From assembly GCF_004323635.1 (NCBI RefSeq), contig NZ_CP036515.1:3473501-3537500 (forward strand): 64,000 nucleotides of DNA, in the 5' to 3' direction. The position numbers and the translations under genes are program-made. The number at the start of each line of letters is the position of its first letter. The stretch's first letter is position 1. The DNA comes from Lichenihabitans psoromatis (GTDB lineage: Bacteria; Pseudomonadota; Alphaproteobacteria; Rhizobiales; Beijerinckiaceae). A model generated the notes under the pieces. The model saw nothing but the letters and a program-made list of their open reading frames with translations. It had not been told where the DNA came from and did not search any database. Of this stretch, positions 55,336-64,000 are shown piece by piece.

Positions 55336-56208
55336 GTGCGACAGCATTTGCCTGTCTCCGAGCGCCGCGTCTGTGCGGCGCTCGGTCAGCACCGCTCGAC
55401 GCAGCGCAAGGCGCCGCGGGGCTTTGACGACGAAGAGGCGTTGACGGGCGACATCATCGAGCTGGCGCGGCAGTACGGCCGCTACGGCTATCGCAAGATC
55501 GCGGCGTTGCTGCGCGATGCCGGGTGGCTGGTAAACGACAAGCGGGTCGAGCGCATCTGGCGATGCGAAGGGCTGAAGGTGCCGGCCAAGCAGCCGAAGA
55601 AGGGACGTCTCTGGCTCAACGACGGCTCCTGCATTCGCCTCCGGCCCGAGCACCGCGATCACGTCTGGTCGTACGACTTTGTCGAGGATCGCACGCATGA
55701 CGGCCGCAAGTTCAGGACCCTCAATGTCGTCGACGAGTTCACCCGGGAGTGCCTGGCCATCCGGGTCGCGCGCAAGCTCAACTCGACCGACGTCATTGAC
55801 GTTCTGTCCGACCTGTTCATCCTGCGCGGCGTGCCTGGTCACATCCGTTCGGACAACGGCCCCGAGTTCATCGCCCAGGCTGTGCAAGACTGGATCACGG
55901 CGGTTGGAGCAAAGACCGCCTATATTGCCCCAGGCAGCCCGTGGGAGAACGGCTACGTCGAGTCGTTCAACGCTCGCTTCCGAGACGAGCTGCTCGACGG
56001 AGAGATCTTCTACTCGCTCAAGGAAGCTCAGGTCATCATCGAAAGCTGGAGAAGGCATTACAATACTGTGCGCCCGCACGGATCAATCGGCTACAAGCCC
56101 CCGGCGCCGGAGGTCTTCGTGCCCGCCTTCGCCGCATGGCCGGCTGCGAAACCCCGACCATCTCCGCCGGCCATGCTCAGGGTGGCGCCCAGGCCGACCA
56201 TGAACTAA
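55336..56208 (+). CDS. IS3-family transposase OrfB (DDE integrase core)
   Basis: 290 residues if counted from the GTG at 55336; as a frameshift product it would continue from OrfA at 55294. An HTH_21-like start (RYGYRKIAALLRDAGW) precedes the rve catalytic domain, with the three acidic residues visible in WSYDFVEDR, IRSDNGPEF and SPWENGYVESFNARFRDELL. The DDE core is intact, so the element may be active. The GTG is weak without a ribosome site, supporting synthesis by frameshifting. Confidence 0.92.
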   Translation: MRQHLPVSERRVCAALGQHRSTQRKAPRGFDDEEALTGDIIELARQYGRYGYRKIAALLRDAGWLVNDKRVERIWRCEGLKVPAKQPKKGRLWLNDGSCIRLRPEHRDHVWSYDFVEDRTHDGRKFRTLNVVDEFTRECLAIRVARKLNSTDVIDVLSDLFILRGVPGHIRSDNGPEFIAQAVQDWITAVGAKTAYIAPGSPWENGYVESFNARFRDELLDGEIFYSLKEAQVIIESWRRHYNTVRPHGSIGYKPPAPEVFVPAFAAWPAAKPRPSPPAMLRVAPRPTMN

Positions 56209-56211
56209 CAA

Positions 56212-56574
56212 TCAACCCGGACCACCCGATGGGGGCCGATCAGTGGCACGAAGGTTCCCGGTCGATAGAGACGTATGAACGCCAATTGCAAGTCTGCCGC
56301 TTTCACCTCGCGAGCTAGTTCGAAGGCGCACTCTAATTGTCTCTACTTCTTCAACGATGCGCCGGGCGACTTCGATAAATTCCACGCCCTCAACAGTCGG
56401 ATGAGTGCCTCCATTGGTGCGCTCAAAAAGCACGGCACCGAGTTCATTTTCAAGGCTGCGAAGGCACCGGCTGAGCGTAGATTGCCTTACATTTAACGCC
56501 TCCGCGGCCCTACGAAGACTCTTATAGTGGGACGCCGTCACCGCCCATCGAAAGTCTCGAAGTTCTAGGGTCAA
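56212..56574 (-). pseudogene. LysR-type regulator, N-terminal fragment
   Basis: 120-codon remnant of a LysR-family regulator. The helix-turn-helix (KSLRRAAEALNVRQSTLSRCLRSLENELGA, written in parts here) and linker helix are complete, ending at about SLSTGNLRAT. The frame then runs into the IS right end (DRPPSGGPG) and stops. The effector-binding domain, about 200 residues, is missing from the window, so the protein cannot respond to an inducer. The last ten codons are IS sequence. Confidence 0.85.
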
Positions 56575-56713
56575 GTCGGACCACTCGATCTGCGCTGATT
56601 GCTCACCGGAAGCAGACGCGCCAACTTCCCACTCAGTCCGCCACGGGACGACGGCAGCTTCCTGTGAAGATTGCTTAGCTCAATCCAAAACCTTTCGCCC
56701 GATGCCATCGCCA

Positions 56714-57391
56714 TCATGCTGCGGCAACCCAGCCACGAAACGTAAAGCCGGCGTAGAACAGTGCAACTTCAGAAAACCCTGCCTCGCGGAGGGTCGCTTC
56801 GTCTTCACTGACGGACAAAATGGGTAGGCGCGATGCCATCGCGGAAGCCGACACAGATGCCGCTGCAAAATCGACGCGGGATTCGCCGGCAAACGCTATG
56901 GACATCGACAACCAGCGGCGAAGCTTGCCACCTTCCGGGCAACTGTGGTGCGCCACGACGAGTGGTGCACCCGGCTTCAGACGTCGGCGGATTTCCCGCA
57001 GCGCGCACAGCCGTTCGTCTCGCCCGAGAAAGTGCAGCGTGAGCAGACAGGTTGCGCCATCGTATGGTCCCGGCGGTGCGGTGTCGATATAGCCGTGATG
57101 CAGTTCCACACGCTGTTGCAGAGGCCCGAGGACGCGGCGTCCTAAATTGAGCATCTCGAGCGAGGGATCGACGCCCACGAAGCGCCATCCCTGCTGCGCC
57201 TCGGCAAGCGCTTTGAGTTCTAGGCCGCCGCCTGCGCCGACCACCAGAATATTCGCCGCCTCCGACGCGTGCTCCGCGAGCAGAAGCATCGTCATCCGGT
57301 GGAGATCTGCAAAGCCCGGTACTTTCCGCGGTGTGGCTTCCGCATAGCCGGCGACCGCGGCCGGATCAGTGAAGGGCTGCATCACGTCCAT
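56714..57391 (-). CDS. Class I SAM-dependent methyltransferase
   Basis: 225-residue methyltransferase with the SAM-binding motif I ILVVGAGGGLELKAL, an acidic motif II (FVGVDPS) and the post-motif GYIDTAPPGPYDGATCLLTLHFL. The substrate is unknown; it is a small-molecule type fold. It starts three bases after the oxidoreductase stop and is the last gene of the gst-rrf2-oxidoreductase-methyltransferase operon. Confidence 0.88.
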   Translation of the reverse strand: MDVMQPFTDPAAVAGYAEATPRKVPGFADLHRMTMLLLAEHASEAANILVVGAGGGLELKALAEAQQGWRFVGVDPSLEMLNLGRRVLGPLQQRVELHHGYIDTAPPGPYDGATCLLTLHFLGRDERLCALREIRRRLKPGAPLVVAHHSCPEGGKLRRWLSMSIAFAGESRVDFAAASVSASAMASRLPILSVSEDEATLREAGFSEVALFYAGFTFRGWVAAA

Positions 57392-57394
57392 GGC

Positions 57395-58288
57395 TCAACC
57401 GAACACTAGCGCGCGGTGAGCGGACGTACCCGCCGTCACACCGTCGGCGACGGCCCAACTGATGCTGTGTGGCGCCCGAGCGATGTCCCCTGCGGCATAA
57501 AGACCGGGAATGCATGTCATCTTGTCGGCATCAGTGCGGATCAAAGGGCCAAGCGGACCATCTTCGATCTCGACGCCAAGCTGGTGGGCGAGCGGGCTCG
57601 CCAGGCGCGACTGAGGCGAAATGTAAAGCGCATCGATCGCGCTTCTACGGCCATCGTCCAACTCGATGGCGGAGAGCGCGAGACCGTCGCCGACTAGTCG
57701 TCTTACGCGGGACGGCTCGACCTTCACGCCACGGGCAGCGAGCTTCAGCGCGTCGGCTTCATCGAGCACGGCACCATCGAGATACAGTGTTGTGGGCCCC
57801 CATTCGGCGACCAAGTACGCTTGGTGGACGGACATGAGCGCGTGGTAAAGTACACCGAGCTCGCGGTCGCTGAACTCGATTCCATGACAATAGGGGCAGT
57901 GGAGCACCGTCTTGCCCCAGCGTTCTTGAAGGCCGGCGATGTTCGGCAGTTCGTCGCGGAGTCCGAAGGCGAGAATGAGCTTTGAGCTCTCAATCGATTC
58001 GCCGCTTGCCATAAGAACTGAGAACCTGTCGTCGTGGACTTGCGCCTCGCTAGCCTCTGCACCCAACATCTGAACGGTCGTATAGGCCAGAAGCTGCTCG
58101 CGGGCCGCTGCCAGGATCTGGTGCGGGTCCTCCCCGTCCTGCCCCAAAAAGCCGTGGGAAGCAGAAGCGAAACGATTCCGCGGCCGGCCGGTGTCAATGA
58201 CGCATACCTTCCGGCGAGCCCGCGCGAGATAGGTCGCAGCAGCCAGTCCGGCGAAGCCGCCACCGACGACGATGGCGTCATGCTTCAT
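57395..58288 (-). CDS. Thioredoxin reductase-like NAD(P)/FAD oxidoreductase
   Basis: 297-residue two-dinucleotide-binding flavoprotein. The FAD site is [16 protein letters not shown], the redox-active pair is CPYC (in HCPYCHGIE), and the C-terminal FAD motif is [12 protein letters not shown]. The middle NAD(P) site is diverged ([15 protein letters not shown] lacks the classic GxGxxA), so coenzyme use is uncertain. The start at 58288 overlaps the end of the Rrf2 gene by 11 bases; the longer open frame begins inside it. A redox or detoxification role fits the GST and Rrf2 neighbours. Confidence 0.9.
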   Translation of the reverse strand: MKHDAIVVGGGFAGLAAATYLARARRKVCVIDTGRPRNRFASASHGFLGQDGEDPHQILAAAREQLLAYTTVQMLGAEASEAQVHDDRFSVLMASGESIESSKLILAFGLRDELPNIAGLQERWGKTVLHCPYCHGIEFSDRELGVLYHALMSVHQAYLVAEWGPTTLYLDGAVLDEADALKLAARGVKVEPSRVRRLVGDGLALSAIELDDGRRSAIDALYISPQSRLASPLAHQLGVEIEDGPLGPLIRTDADKMTCIPGLYAAGDIARAPHSISWAVADGVTAGTSAHRALVFG

Positions 58289-58742
58289 GTGCCGTCTCCT
58301 TGGCGACGTTGCCGCCTCGTTTTGCGAGGCGGGCATGGGCGTCGGCGCTCAGTTGCGCCAGCGTGACTTCGCCGAAGCGGGTCAGCAGAAGCGCCTCGGC
58401 ATCATCGAACGCCTGCCCGAGCGCAGCATTGACAGCCTGCTCGACGATGCAACCGGGCGCTTCGGTCCGATTACTCATTGCCAGGATCTCCGGCTCTCCC
58501 AGCCCCTCGTAGATGTCGCGCAGTGTGACCTGCTCTAAGTCGCAAGCCATGGTCCAGCCGCCGCCGTGCCCTTTCTCGGAACGAACAAAACCCTTCTCGC
58601 GCAGGCCTGCCATGATCCGGCGGAGCACGACCGGATTGGTATCCATTGCACGCGCGAGAGATTCCGAGGTTTGCGGCTCGGGCCGCTCCGCCATGTGCAG
58701 CAGGACGTGCAGCACGCCCGACAATCGACTATCCCGTCTCAT
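58278..58742 (-). CDS. Rrf2 family transcriptional regulator
   Basis: 154-residue Rrf2-type winged-helix regulator: [41 protein letters not shown] written in parts, and the wing GHGGGW. Only two cysteines ([13 protein letters not shown]) are present instead of the three clustered ones that hold an iron-sulphur cluster in NsrR/IscR, so it more likely senses thiols or other ligands. The ATG at 58742 overlaps the GST gene by four bases. The perfect palindrome at 59570-59594 upstream of the operon is its probable operator. Confidence 0.9.
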   Translation of the reverse strand: MRRDSRLSGVLHVLLHMAERPEPQTSESLARAMDTNPVVLRRIMAGLREKGFVRSEKGHGGGWTMACDLEQVTLRDIYEGLGEPEILAMSNRTEAPGCIVEQAVNAALGQAFDDAEALLLTRFGEVTLAQLSADAHARLAKRGGNVAKETAHEA

Positions 58743-59431
58743 GATCTGATCCTGATCCCCGTCTGCGCCATCAAGCCGAGCGCGATTGCATGTTGTTCGG
58801 GGGGGTAATCGGGCGGCGGTACACTGGGTCGCAGCGAGAAGCGCGCATACCAATCGGAGAGCCGAGGACAATCGGAAGGGATCGGCACACCGTAGAAGCC
58901 GAGGGTGAAATGCAGGGACGCCATCGCCACGCAATCGGCGGTCGTCACGGTATTTCCGGCGATGAACTCCGCGTCGCCGATCATCCGCTCGGCAAGCCTC
59001 AGCCTCTGGAAGTAGCGTTCGGCGCCGATCTCGGCCGCCTCCTGGCTTTCGCGATCGGCACCACGGTTGAGACGGCTCCCGTGCCGTGCCCAGATGCCGA
59101 AGAACGTGAGCGCTTCGTCAAGGACGGTGGTGACTTCGCGCGTGCGAGCTCGGTCCTTGGGCGTCTTGCCGCGCATATTTGGGCCGCCGCGCGTGTCCTC
59201 GAGATATTCAAGGATCGCCAACGACTGTCCGACGACTGTCCCGTCGTCGTCGACGATGATCGGAAGCGATCCGTTTGGCGAGAGGCCTTTGATGACTGAT
59301 GGCGGCCAGTTCGTCCTGCCGCGTGGTGGCTCCAGACGGACCAGTTCGACATCGCTGAGGCCTTTCTCCGCGAGGTAGATGGTCACCCGCTGCGGATAGG
59401 GGCCGAAGGCAAAGTTGTAGAGTTTCGGCAC
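58739..59431 (-). CDS. Glutathione S-transferase family protein
   Basis: 230-residue GST with an N-terminal thioredoxin-like domain ([23 protein letters not shown], the cis-proline [12 protein letters not shown] and [13 protein letters not shown] with the glutathione-binding Ser) and an all-helical C-terminal domain ([16 protein letters not shown]). It conjugates or reduces electrophiles with glutathione; the substrate is unknown. It is the first gene of a four-gene operon with Rrf2 control. Confidence 0.92.
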   Translation of the reverse strand: MPKLYNFAFGPYPQRVTIYLAEKGLSDVELVRLEPPRGRTNWPPSVIKGLSPNGSLPIIVDDDGTVVGQSLAILEYLEDTRGGPNMRGKTPKDRARTREVTTVLDEALTFFGIWARHGSRLNRGADRESQEAAEIGAERYFQRLRLAERMIGDAEFIAGNTVTTADCVAMASLHFTLGFYGVPIPSDCPRLSDWYARFSLRPSVPPPDYPPEQHAIALGLMAQTGIRIRS

Positions 59432-59569
59432 ATCAATCCTCAGTTACTGCGCTTGTGCGCGCGACCAGATTCCCACCTGTCGCGCGGACAAGCGCGTCCG
59501 AGGCCTTAGGATGGGATCGCTTGGCGCGCGGGGGGAAATTCACCCTTTCACACAATCTGCCGCCTCGTA

Positions 59570-59594
59570 TCATGCAACATCATATGTTGCATGA
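59570..59594. promoter_or_regulatory. Perfect palindrome upstream of the gst-rrf2 operon
   Basis: Eleven-base arms, T-CATGCAACAT / ATGTTGCATG-A, with a three-base centre CAT. On the minus strand it overlaps the -10 part of a candidate promoter (TTGACT 15-20 bases upstream, then TATGAT, 19-base spacing). A dimeric regulator bound here, most simply the Rrf2 protein, would block transcription. Confidence 0.65.
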
Positions 59595-59754
59595 CATGTT
59601 AAAAGTCAATGCTCCGGGGCGTGAGCCGGTCAATTTTTCAGCGGACATCTAGCGACGGATGAAGGAACCGCAGTGAGGATGCTGCTCGGAATCTTGAGTG
59701 AGATAACTGTGGCGAAGTGTTCGCCGCGGTGGAATAGAGTCGCGATGGGAGAGA

Positions 59755-59830
59755 TGGCGCACCCGACAGGATTCGAACCTGTGCCTACGGCTTCGGAGGG
59801 TGGCGCTCTATCCAGCTGAGCTACGGGCGC
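59755..59830 (-). tRNA. tRNA-Arg(CCG)
   Basis: 76-base tRNA on the minus strand: acceptor GCGCCCG / CGGGTGC, D-loop AGCTCAGCTGGATAGAG, anticodon CCG in loop CTCCGAA, T-loop GGTTCGAATCC, encoded CCA. It is inside the island limits; no second partial copy of its 3' end is seen in the window. Confidence 0.93.
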
Positions 59831-60243
59831 ATCGCCTGTCCGGCCCTCGCGCCGACAGCTTCGTGGAACTCTGCGGGAACTCGGCAAAACCAGCCAACAC
59901 CAGCATCAGGCGAGCCACATGCCCGGTTACAGGTCCGCGCGGTCGGCGATGCGCGATTAGACGAAGAGTCTCGAACGCGATCCACAGCTTGAACCCATAT
60001 TCGAAAGCCGCAAGCAAGACCTCGGCATCGAGATCGCCTCGAGCAGCAGTCTAGTTCCAGAACTCGCCTTCAGCCAAGCCATCGCCCTCAGCATAGTCCG
60101 GGTCTCGGACTGTAGACCCGCCTATTTTTAGCCTCCTCCACGCCAGACAACTACGATCACTAAATATCTATTGCACAACGACAAATCGTCGCTCTGTCTA
60201 GTCTCCGCAATGTCAAGAGCATCCAGCAGGAGGCAGCACGACC
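59831..60243. other. Intergenic region between tRNA-Arg and alpA
   Basis: 413 bases without a supported gene. A minus-strand frame at about 59808-60054 (LLAAFEYGFKLWIAFETLRL) has no ATG and overlaps the tRNA; it may be a gene remnant. The right part, from 60130, is AT-rich with short repeats such as ACGACAAATCGTCG and should hold the alpA promoter; AGGAGG at 60229-60234 is its ribosome site. Confidence 0.5.
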
Positions 60244-60474
60244 ATGCTCGTACCAGACCGTATCGTCCGACTAAAAACCGTCCTCGCCCGCACCGGCCTC
60301 AGCCGCTCCACCATCTACCGCAAGATCGCTGAGGGCACGTTCCCAGCCCAGCTAAGAATCAGCATGAACGGCGCCGGTTGGCACGAATCCGATATCGATT
60401 GTTGGGTCGCCAATCCCACCGGCTGGCGGCCACCAGAGGTGATGACGGAGATGATGCGCGCGAGGAGCGCGTAG
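60244..60474 (+). CDS. AlpA family DNA-binding regulator
   Basis: 76-residue helix-turn-helix protein: RIVRLKTVLARTGLSRSTIYRKIAEGTFP, written in parts, is the MerR-like excisionase/AlpA fold, followed by the tryptophan-containing WHESDIDCWVAN. AlpA proteins activate integrase genes and excision of P4-like elements. It converges with the integrase gene, with one base between the stops. A good ribosome site (AGGAGG) precedes the ATG. Confidence 0.92.
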   Translation: MLVPDRIVRLKTVLARTGLSRSTIYRKIAEGTFPAQLRISMNGAGWHESDIDCWVANPTGWRPPEVMTEMMRARSA

Positions 60475-60475
60475 T

Positions 60476-61825
60476 TCAGAGATCGTCGTCAAGCCCGTCG
60501 TCATGAACCTCGGCTGCGCGCTGCTTCGCGTCGGCGATCAGCTCCTTAGCAGACTCGCCCTTCACCCAGGCATCAAGCATGTCGGCCCAACACTGAAGCA
60601 TGATTTTCCGTTCGGCCAGGTAGCGGTTCACGTTGTAGACAGCCGCGATCCGGTTCCGAGGCGAGTGAGCCATGCTCATCTCGATCCAGCGATCATCGAA
60701 CTTGGCGCGGTTCAGGCCTGTCGAAAACGTGCGGCGCAGGTCGTGAACGCCGAGGCTTTGAAAGTCCGGGTCGTCCTCGCGGATACGCTCCACAGCCGTA
60801 TCGATCACCCGATTGAGCGTGGCGTTGCTTATTGGCGTATCGCCGTCGTACCGGCCAGGATGGAGGTATCGGCTGACGCCGAACATGGTGCGAAAGGCCG
60901 TCAGAATGTCGAGCGCTTGATCGCTGAGCGGGACGAAATGCGCCTTGCCAGCCTTCATACGCTCGGCCGGGATCGTCCAGCGCGCGGCGGCGAAGTCGAT
61001 TTCCTTCCAAGTGGCGTCGATGAACTCCGATTTGCGAACGCCGGTCAGCAGGACAAACTTCACCGCTGAGCGTAGCGTAGGCGCCGCCGCCACGTGATCC
61101 AACGCCGTCAGGAACGCGCGAACTTCGGATGGCGACAGGGCGCGCTCGCGCGGCTCGAACGTCGCGATGGCACTGGTGCGGATCGACTCGGCTGGATTGC
61201 TGACATCCAGCCCGCATCCCTGCGCGTGGCGGAAGACCAGCAACACGACCTCGCGGACATGCACGGCCACGGCCGGCCCGCGTTTCTCCTTGACCTCATC
61301 GCACAGACGTTTGATCCGCTGCGGCGTCACCTCCGCCAGCTTGAGCTTCGACAAGTCACCTGCGATGGCGCGCTCATAGACGGAGCGGCGCATCGCCAGC
61401 GTGCTGTCGGCCAGTCTTTCTGCCCCCGACTTAGGATCGGCCTTGTGCTTGAAATACGCTTCCGCCCAACCGCCAAAGGTGACCGCCTCGGCTGACGCGG
61501 TGCGCTTCTCCACCTTAGCTTTCGACGGCGACTCGCCTCGCTCGACCTGTCGCCTGGCGCGCGCCAGCAGCGTCCTCGCCTCCGCAAGCGAAACATCCAT
61601 CCCGTATTCCAGTGCCTCGGGCGCTCGTGTCAGCGTGCGAGCCGCCTCGGCGCTATACCGGCCGATGGTCAAGACCTCCTGTCGCCCGTTCACCCGGTAC
61701 TGATATCGGAACGAAATGACCCCGGTCGGCGTGACGGCCGCGTGCATCCCATCGCGGTCCGTCACCTTGTAGAGCTTGGCCCTCGGTTTGAGATTTTTCA
61801 GTTCTTTATCAGTAAGATCGCCCAT
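60476..61825 (-). CDS. int: Tyrosine-type integrase, P4-like (DUF4102)
   Basis: 449-residue site-specific recombinase. An N-terminal arm-binding domain (FRYQYRVNGRQEVLTIGRYS) of DUF4102 type is followed by a SAM-like core-binding domain and the catalytic domain, with Arg264 (LTGVRKSE), His361/Arg364 (HDLRR), His387 (SMAHSPRN) and the nucleophile Tyr397 (AAVYNVNRY). All catalytic residues are intact. I chose the ATG at 61825 (MGDLTDKELKNLKPRA), where the arm domain begins; 61864 would add 13 residues. It lies 220 bases from the right att copy, the usual place for an integrase acting at guaA. Confidence 0.94.
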   Translation of the reverse strand: MGDLTDKELKNLKPRAKLYKVTDRDGMHAAVTPTGVISFRYQYRVNGRQEVLTIGRYSAEAARTLTRAPEALEYGMDVSLAEARTLLARARRQVERGESPSKAKVEKRTASAEAVTFGGWAEAYFKHKADPKSGAERLADSTLAMRRSVYERAIAGDLSKLKLAEVTPQRIKRLCDEVKEKRGPAVAVHVREVVLLVFRHAQGCGLDVSNPAESIRTSAIATFEPRERALSPSEVRAFLTALDHVAAAPTLRSAVKFVLLTGVRKSEFIDATWKEIDFAAARWTIPAERMKAGKAHFVPLSDQALDILTAFRTMFGVSRYLHPGRYDGDTPISNATLNRVIDTAVERIREDDPDFQSLGVHDLRRTFSTGLNRAKFDDRWIEMSMAHSPRNRIAAVYNVNRYLAERKIMLQCWADMLDAWVKGESAKELIADAKQRAAEVHDDGLDDDL

Positions 61826-61855
61826 AAACCTGCATCCGGTCAGGGGGCGAACGGA

Positions 61856-61929
61856 TACCAACAAAGGGGGTGTTGGTAGCGAAGGCCCGTTTCTTGACCA
61901 TCCTGCGCCATACCAACGTCGCTACCAAC
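61856..61929 (+). promoter_or_regulatory. TACCAAC repeats upstream of integrase (arm sites/operator)
   Basis: Four copies of a 7-base word: TACCAAC at 61856, GTTGGTA (inverted) at 61872-61878, TACCAAC at 61911 and 61923. The first two form a perfect palindrome TACCAACA-N7-TGTTGGTA right before the integrase gene; the last two are direct repeats 12 bases apart, like the pair inside the left end. Confidence 0.65.
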
Positions 61930-62045
61930 AAAGTCGCCGGGTTGGGGTGACATGCAGTGATACGGGGTGGGATAAATAATCCTTGTTAGTCAAAGAGATC
62001 GCGCGATTTTTGGCACGGCGCAGGACGGTCTGACACGACCTTAGA

Positions 62046-63665
<1,620 letters not shown>

Positions 63666-63931
63666 CGTGTCGCGTCCTCATAGATCGGCGCGCTGTAGCG
63701 GCCTCTCGGGCCGCGACGCAAAATGCCGGGATCGTTTCATCGTGCCGGGCAGGCCCGACCGCGAGCCTCGATCCTCTAGCGGGTTTAGCCCCGCGCGCAA
63801 AGCGGCGTTGGATCACACCCTCCGCAGCGAACGCCCGCAGGAGGGTAAACGGATTTATACCCGGATCCGACCCATGGATTTAGCGAGGCGACAAGTTACG
63901 ACCCTTACATCAGCGGCTCAGGAGACCCAGA

Positions 63932-64000
63932 ATGAGTGCTTGGCTGATGAAGCCCGATCAAATACCTGCCCGTTTCGGGCTCGGCATCGAGCCCGATCCT
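63932..64000 (+). CDS. Start of an unidentified gene, cut by window end
   Basis: An ATG after CAGGAGACCC opens a frame (MSAWLMKPDQIPARFGLG...) that reaches the window end after 23 codons. Nothing in these residues identifies a family. It is divergent from guaA, with 266 bases between that must hold both promoters. Confidence 0.4.
   Translation, partial: MSAWLMKPDQIPARFGLGIEPDP

Larger units (their letters stand above)
54965..56242 (+). mobile_element. IS3-family insertion sequence, 1278 bp
   Basis: Ends are imperfect inverted repeats starting TGATCG: left TGATCGTCCCCCC...GTGGTCC, right (complement) TGATCGGCCCCCATC...GGTGGTCC. Inside are orfA (55028-55303) and orfB with an rve integrase core, in the -1 frame relative to each other. 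There is no matching direct repeat at the two junctions (CAG on the left, GTG on the right), so the flanks were probably joined by deletion or recombination after insertion. It truncates parB on the left and a lysR gene on the right. Confidence 0.9.
33534..62044. mobile_element. Genomic island integrated at the 3' end of guaA
   Basis: About 28.5 kb between two 16-bp direct repeats of the guaA 3' end. A tyrosine integrase, an AlpA-type regulator and integrase arm-site candidates sit next to the guaA-side repeat; further TACCAAC-type repeats lie just inside the left repeat. The content is accessory: Qat defence, PHP-ATPase/nuclease pair, HEPN and caspase operons, DUF932/ParB genes, an IS3-family element and a redox operon. 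The guaA 3' end is a well-known integration hotspot. No conjugation genes are seen, so it is an integrative element that would need help to move. Confidence 0.88.

Noticed and set aside
59755..59830. tRNA-Arg as the attachment site of the island
   Set aside because: No partial repeat of its 3' end is seen elsewhere in the window, whereas the guaA 3' end has an exact 16-bp partner next to the integrase.
59808..60017. A 69-codon minus-strand frame next to tRNA-Arg
   Set aside because: Starts with TTG behind a stop, overlaps the tRNA gene and has no ribosome site; at best a gene remnant.
33534..62044. CRISPR array or Cas genes in the defence island
   Set aside because: No regularly spaced repeats of 25-40 bases and no Cas-like proteins were seen on either strand.

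Overview
The window looks like one chromosomal contig of an alphaproteobacterium, most likely a member of the Hyphomicrobiales (Rhizobiales). This rests on the gene order dusB-ntrB-ntrC / ntrY-ntrX / hfq / hflX / mazG next to a fused ispDF, a Rhizobiales-type porin, a two-domain cold-shock protein and an EcfG-type sigma factor. I cannot name the genus from sequence alone.

Bases 1-18800 are conserved housekeeping DNA. They hold the end of holB with metG, tatD and a metallo-hydrolase in one tightly overlapping run. After these come a lipoprotein cell-wall hydrolase, the cold-shock gene, mazG convergent with hflX, hfq, the two nitrogen-type two-component pairs NtrYX and NtrBC with dusB, then ispDF, a CinA C-terminal protein and a RatA/COQ10-like protein. 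Bases 19030-25042 are a surface-polysaccharide block: export lipoprotein, two glycosyltransferases, a lipid-carrier sugar-phosphate transferase and a Wzy/ligase-type membrane protein. Bases 25246-28506 hold a secreted fasciclin protein, a DUF423 membrane protein, a SigK/RskA-like sigma/anti-sigma pair and a second sigma factor of EcfG type. A large porin, tRNA-Ser(GCT) and an orphan type I secretion-type ABC transporter follow.

Bases 33534-62044 are a genomic island inserted in the 3' end of guaA. The last 16 bases of the target (ATCACTCCCACTCGAT) occur at both ends, at 33518-33533 and 62045-62060. A tyrosine integrase and an AlpA-type regulator lie beside the guaA end, and TACCAAC repeats, probably integrase arm sites, lie just inside both ends. 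The cargo is largely anti-phage in character. There is a complete QatABCD system with a possible fifth gene; a PHP-domain/SMC-like ATPase (TrlF-like) overlapping a PD-(D/E)XK-like nuclease gene; an unrecognised four-gene plus-strand operon with two HEPN-type proteins and a nuclease-like protein; and an unrecognised three-gene minus-strand operon (AAA/DUF4143 ATPase, caspase-like protease, HEPN-like protein). These two uncharacterised operons converge on each other and are the best candidates here for an undescribed system.

The right third of the island carries a DUF932 gene and a ParB-family gene. Both are preceded by the same folded RNA leader, with compensatory base changes between the two copies. 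An IS3-family element (54965-56242) with a GGGAAAC frameshift site has truncated parB on one side and a LysR regulator on the other, without a target duplication. A four-gene redox/detoxification operon (GST, Rrf2 regulator, thioredoxin-reductase-like flavoprotein, methyltransferase) with a perfect upstream palindrome and a tRNA-Arg(CCG) complete the island. guaA itself stays intact.
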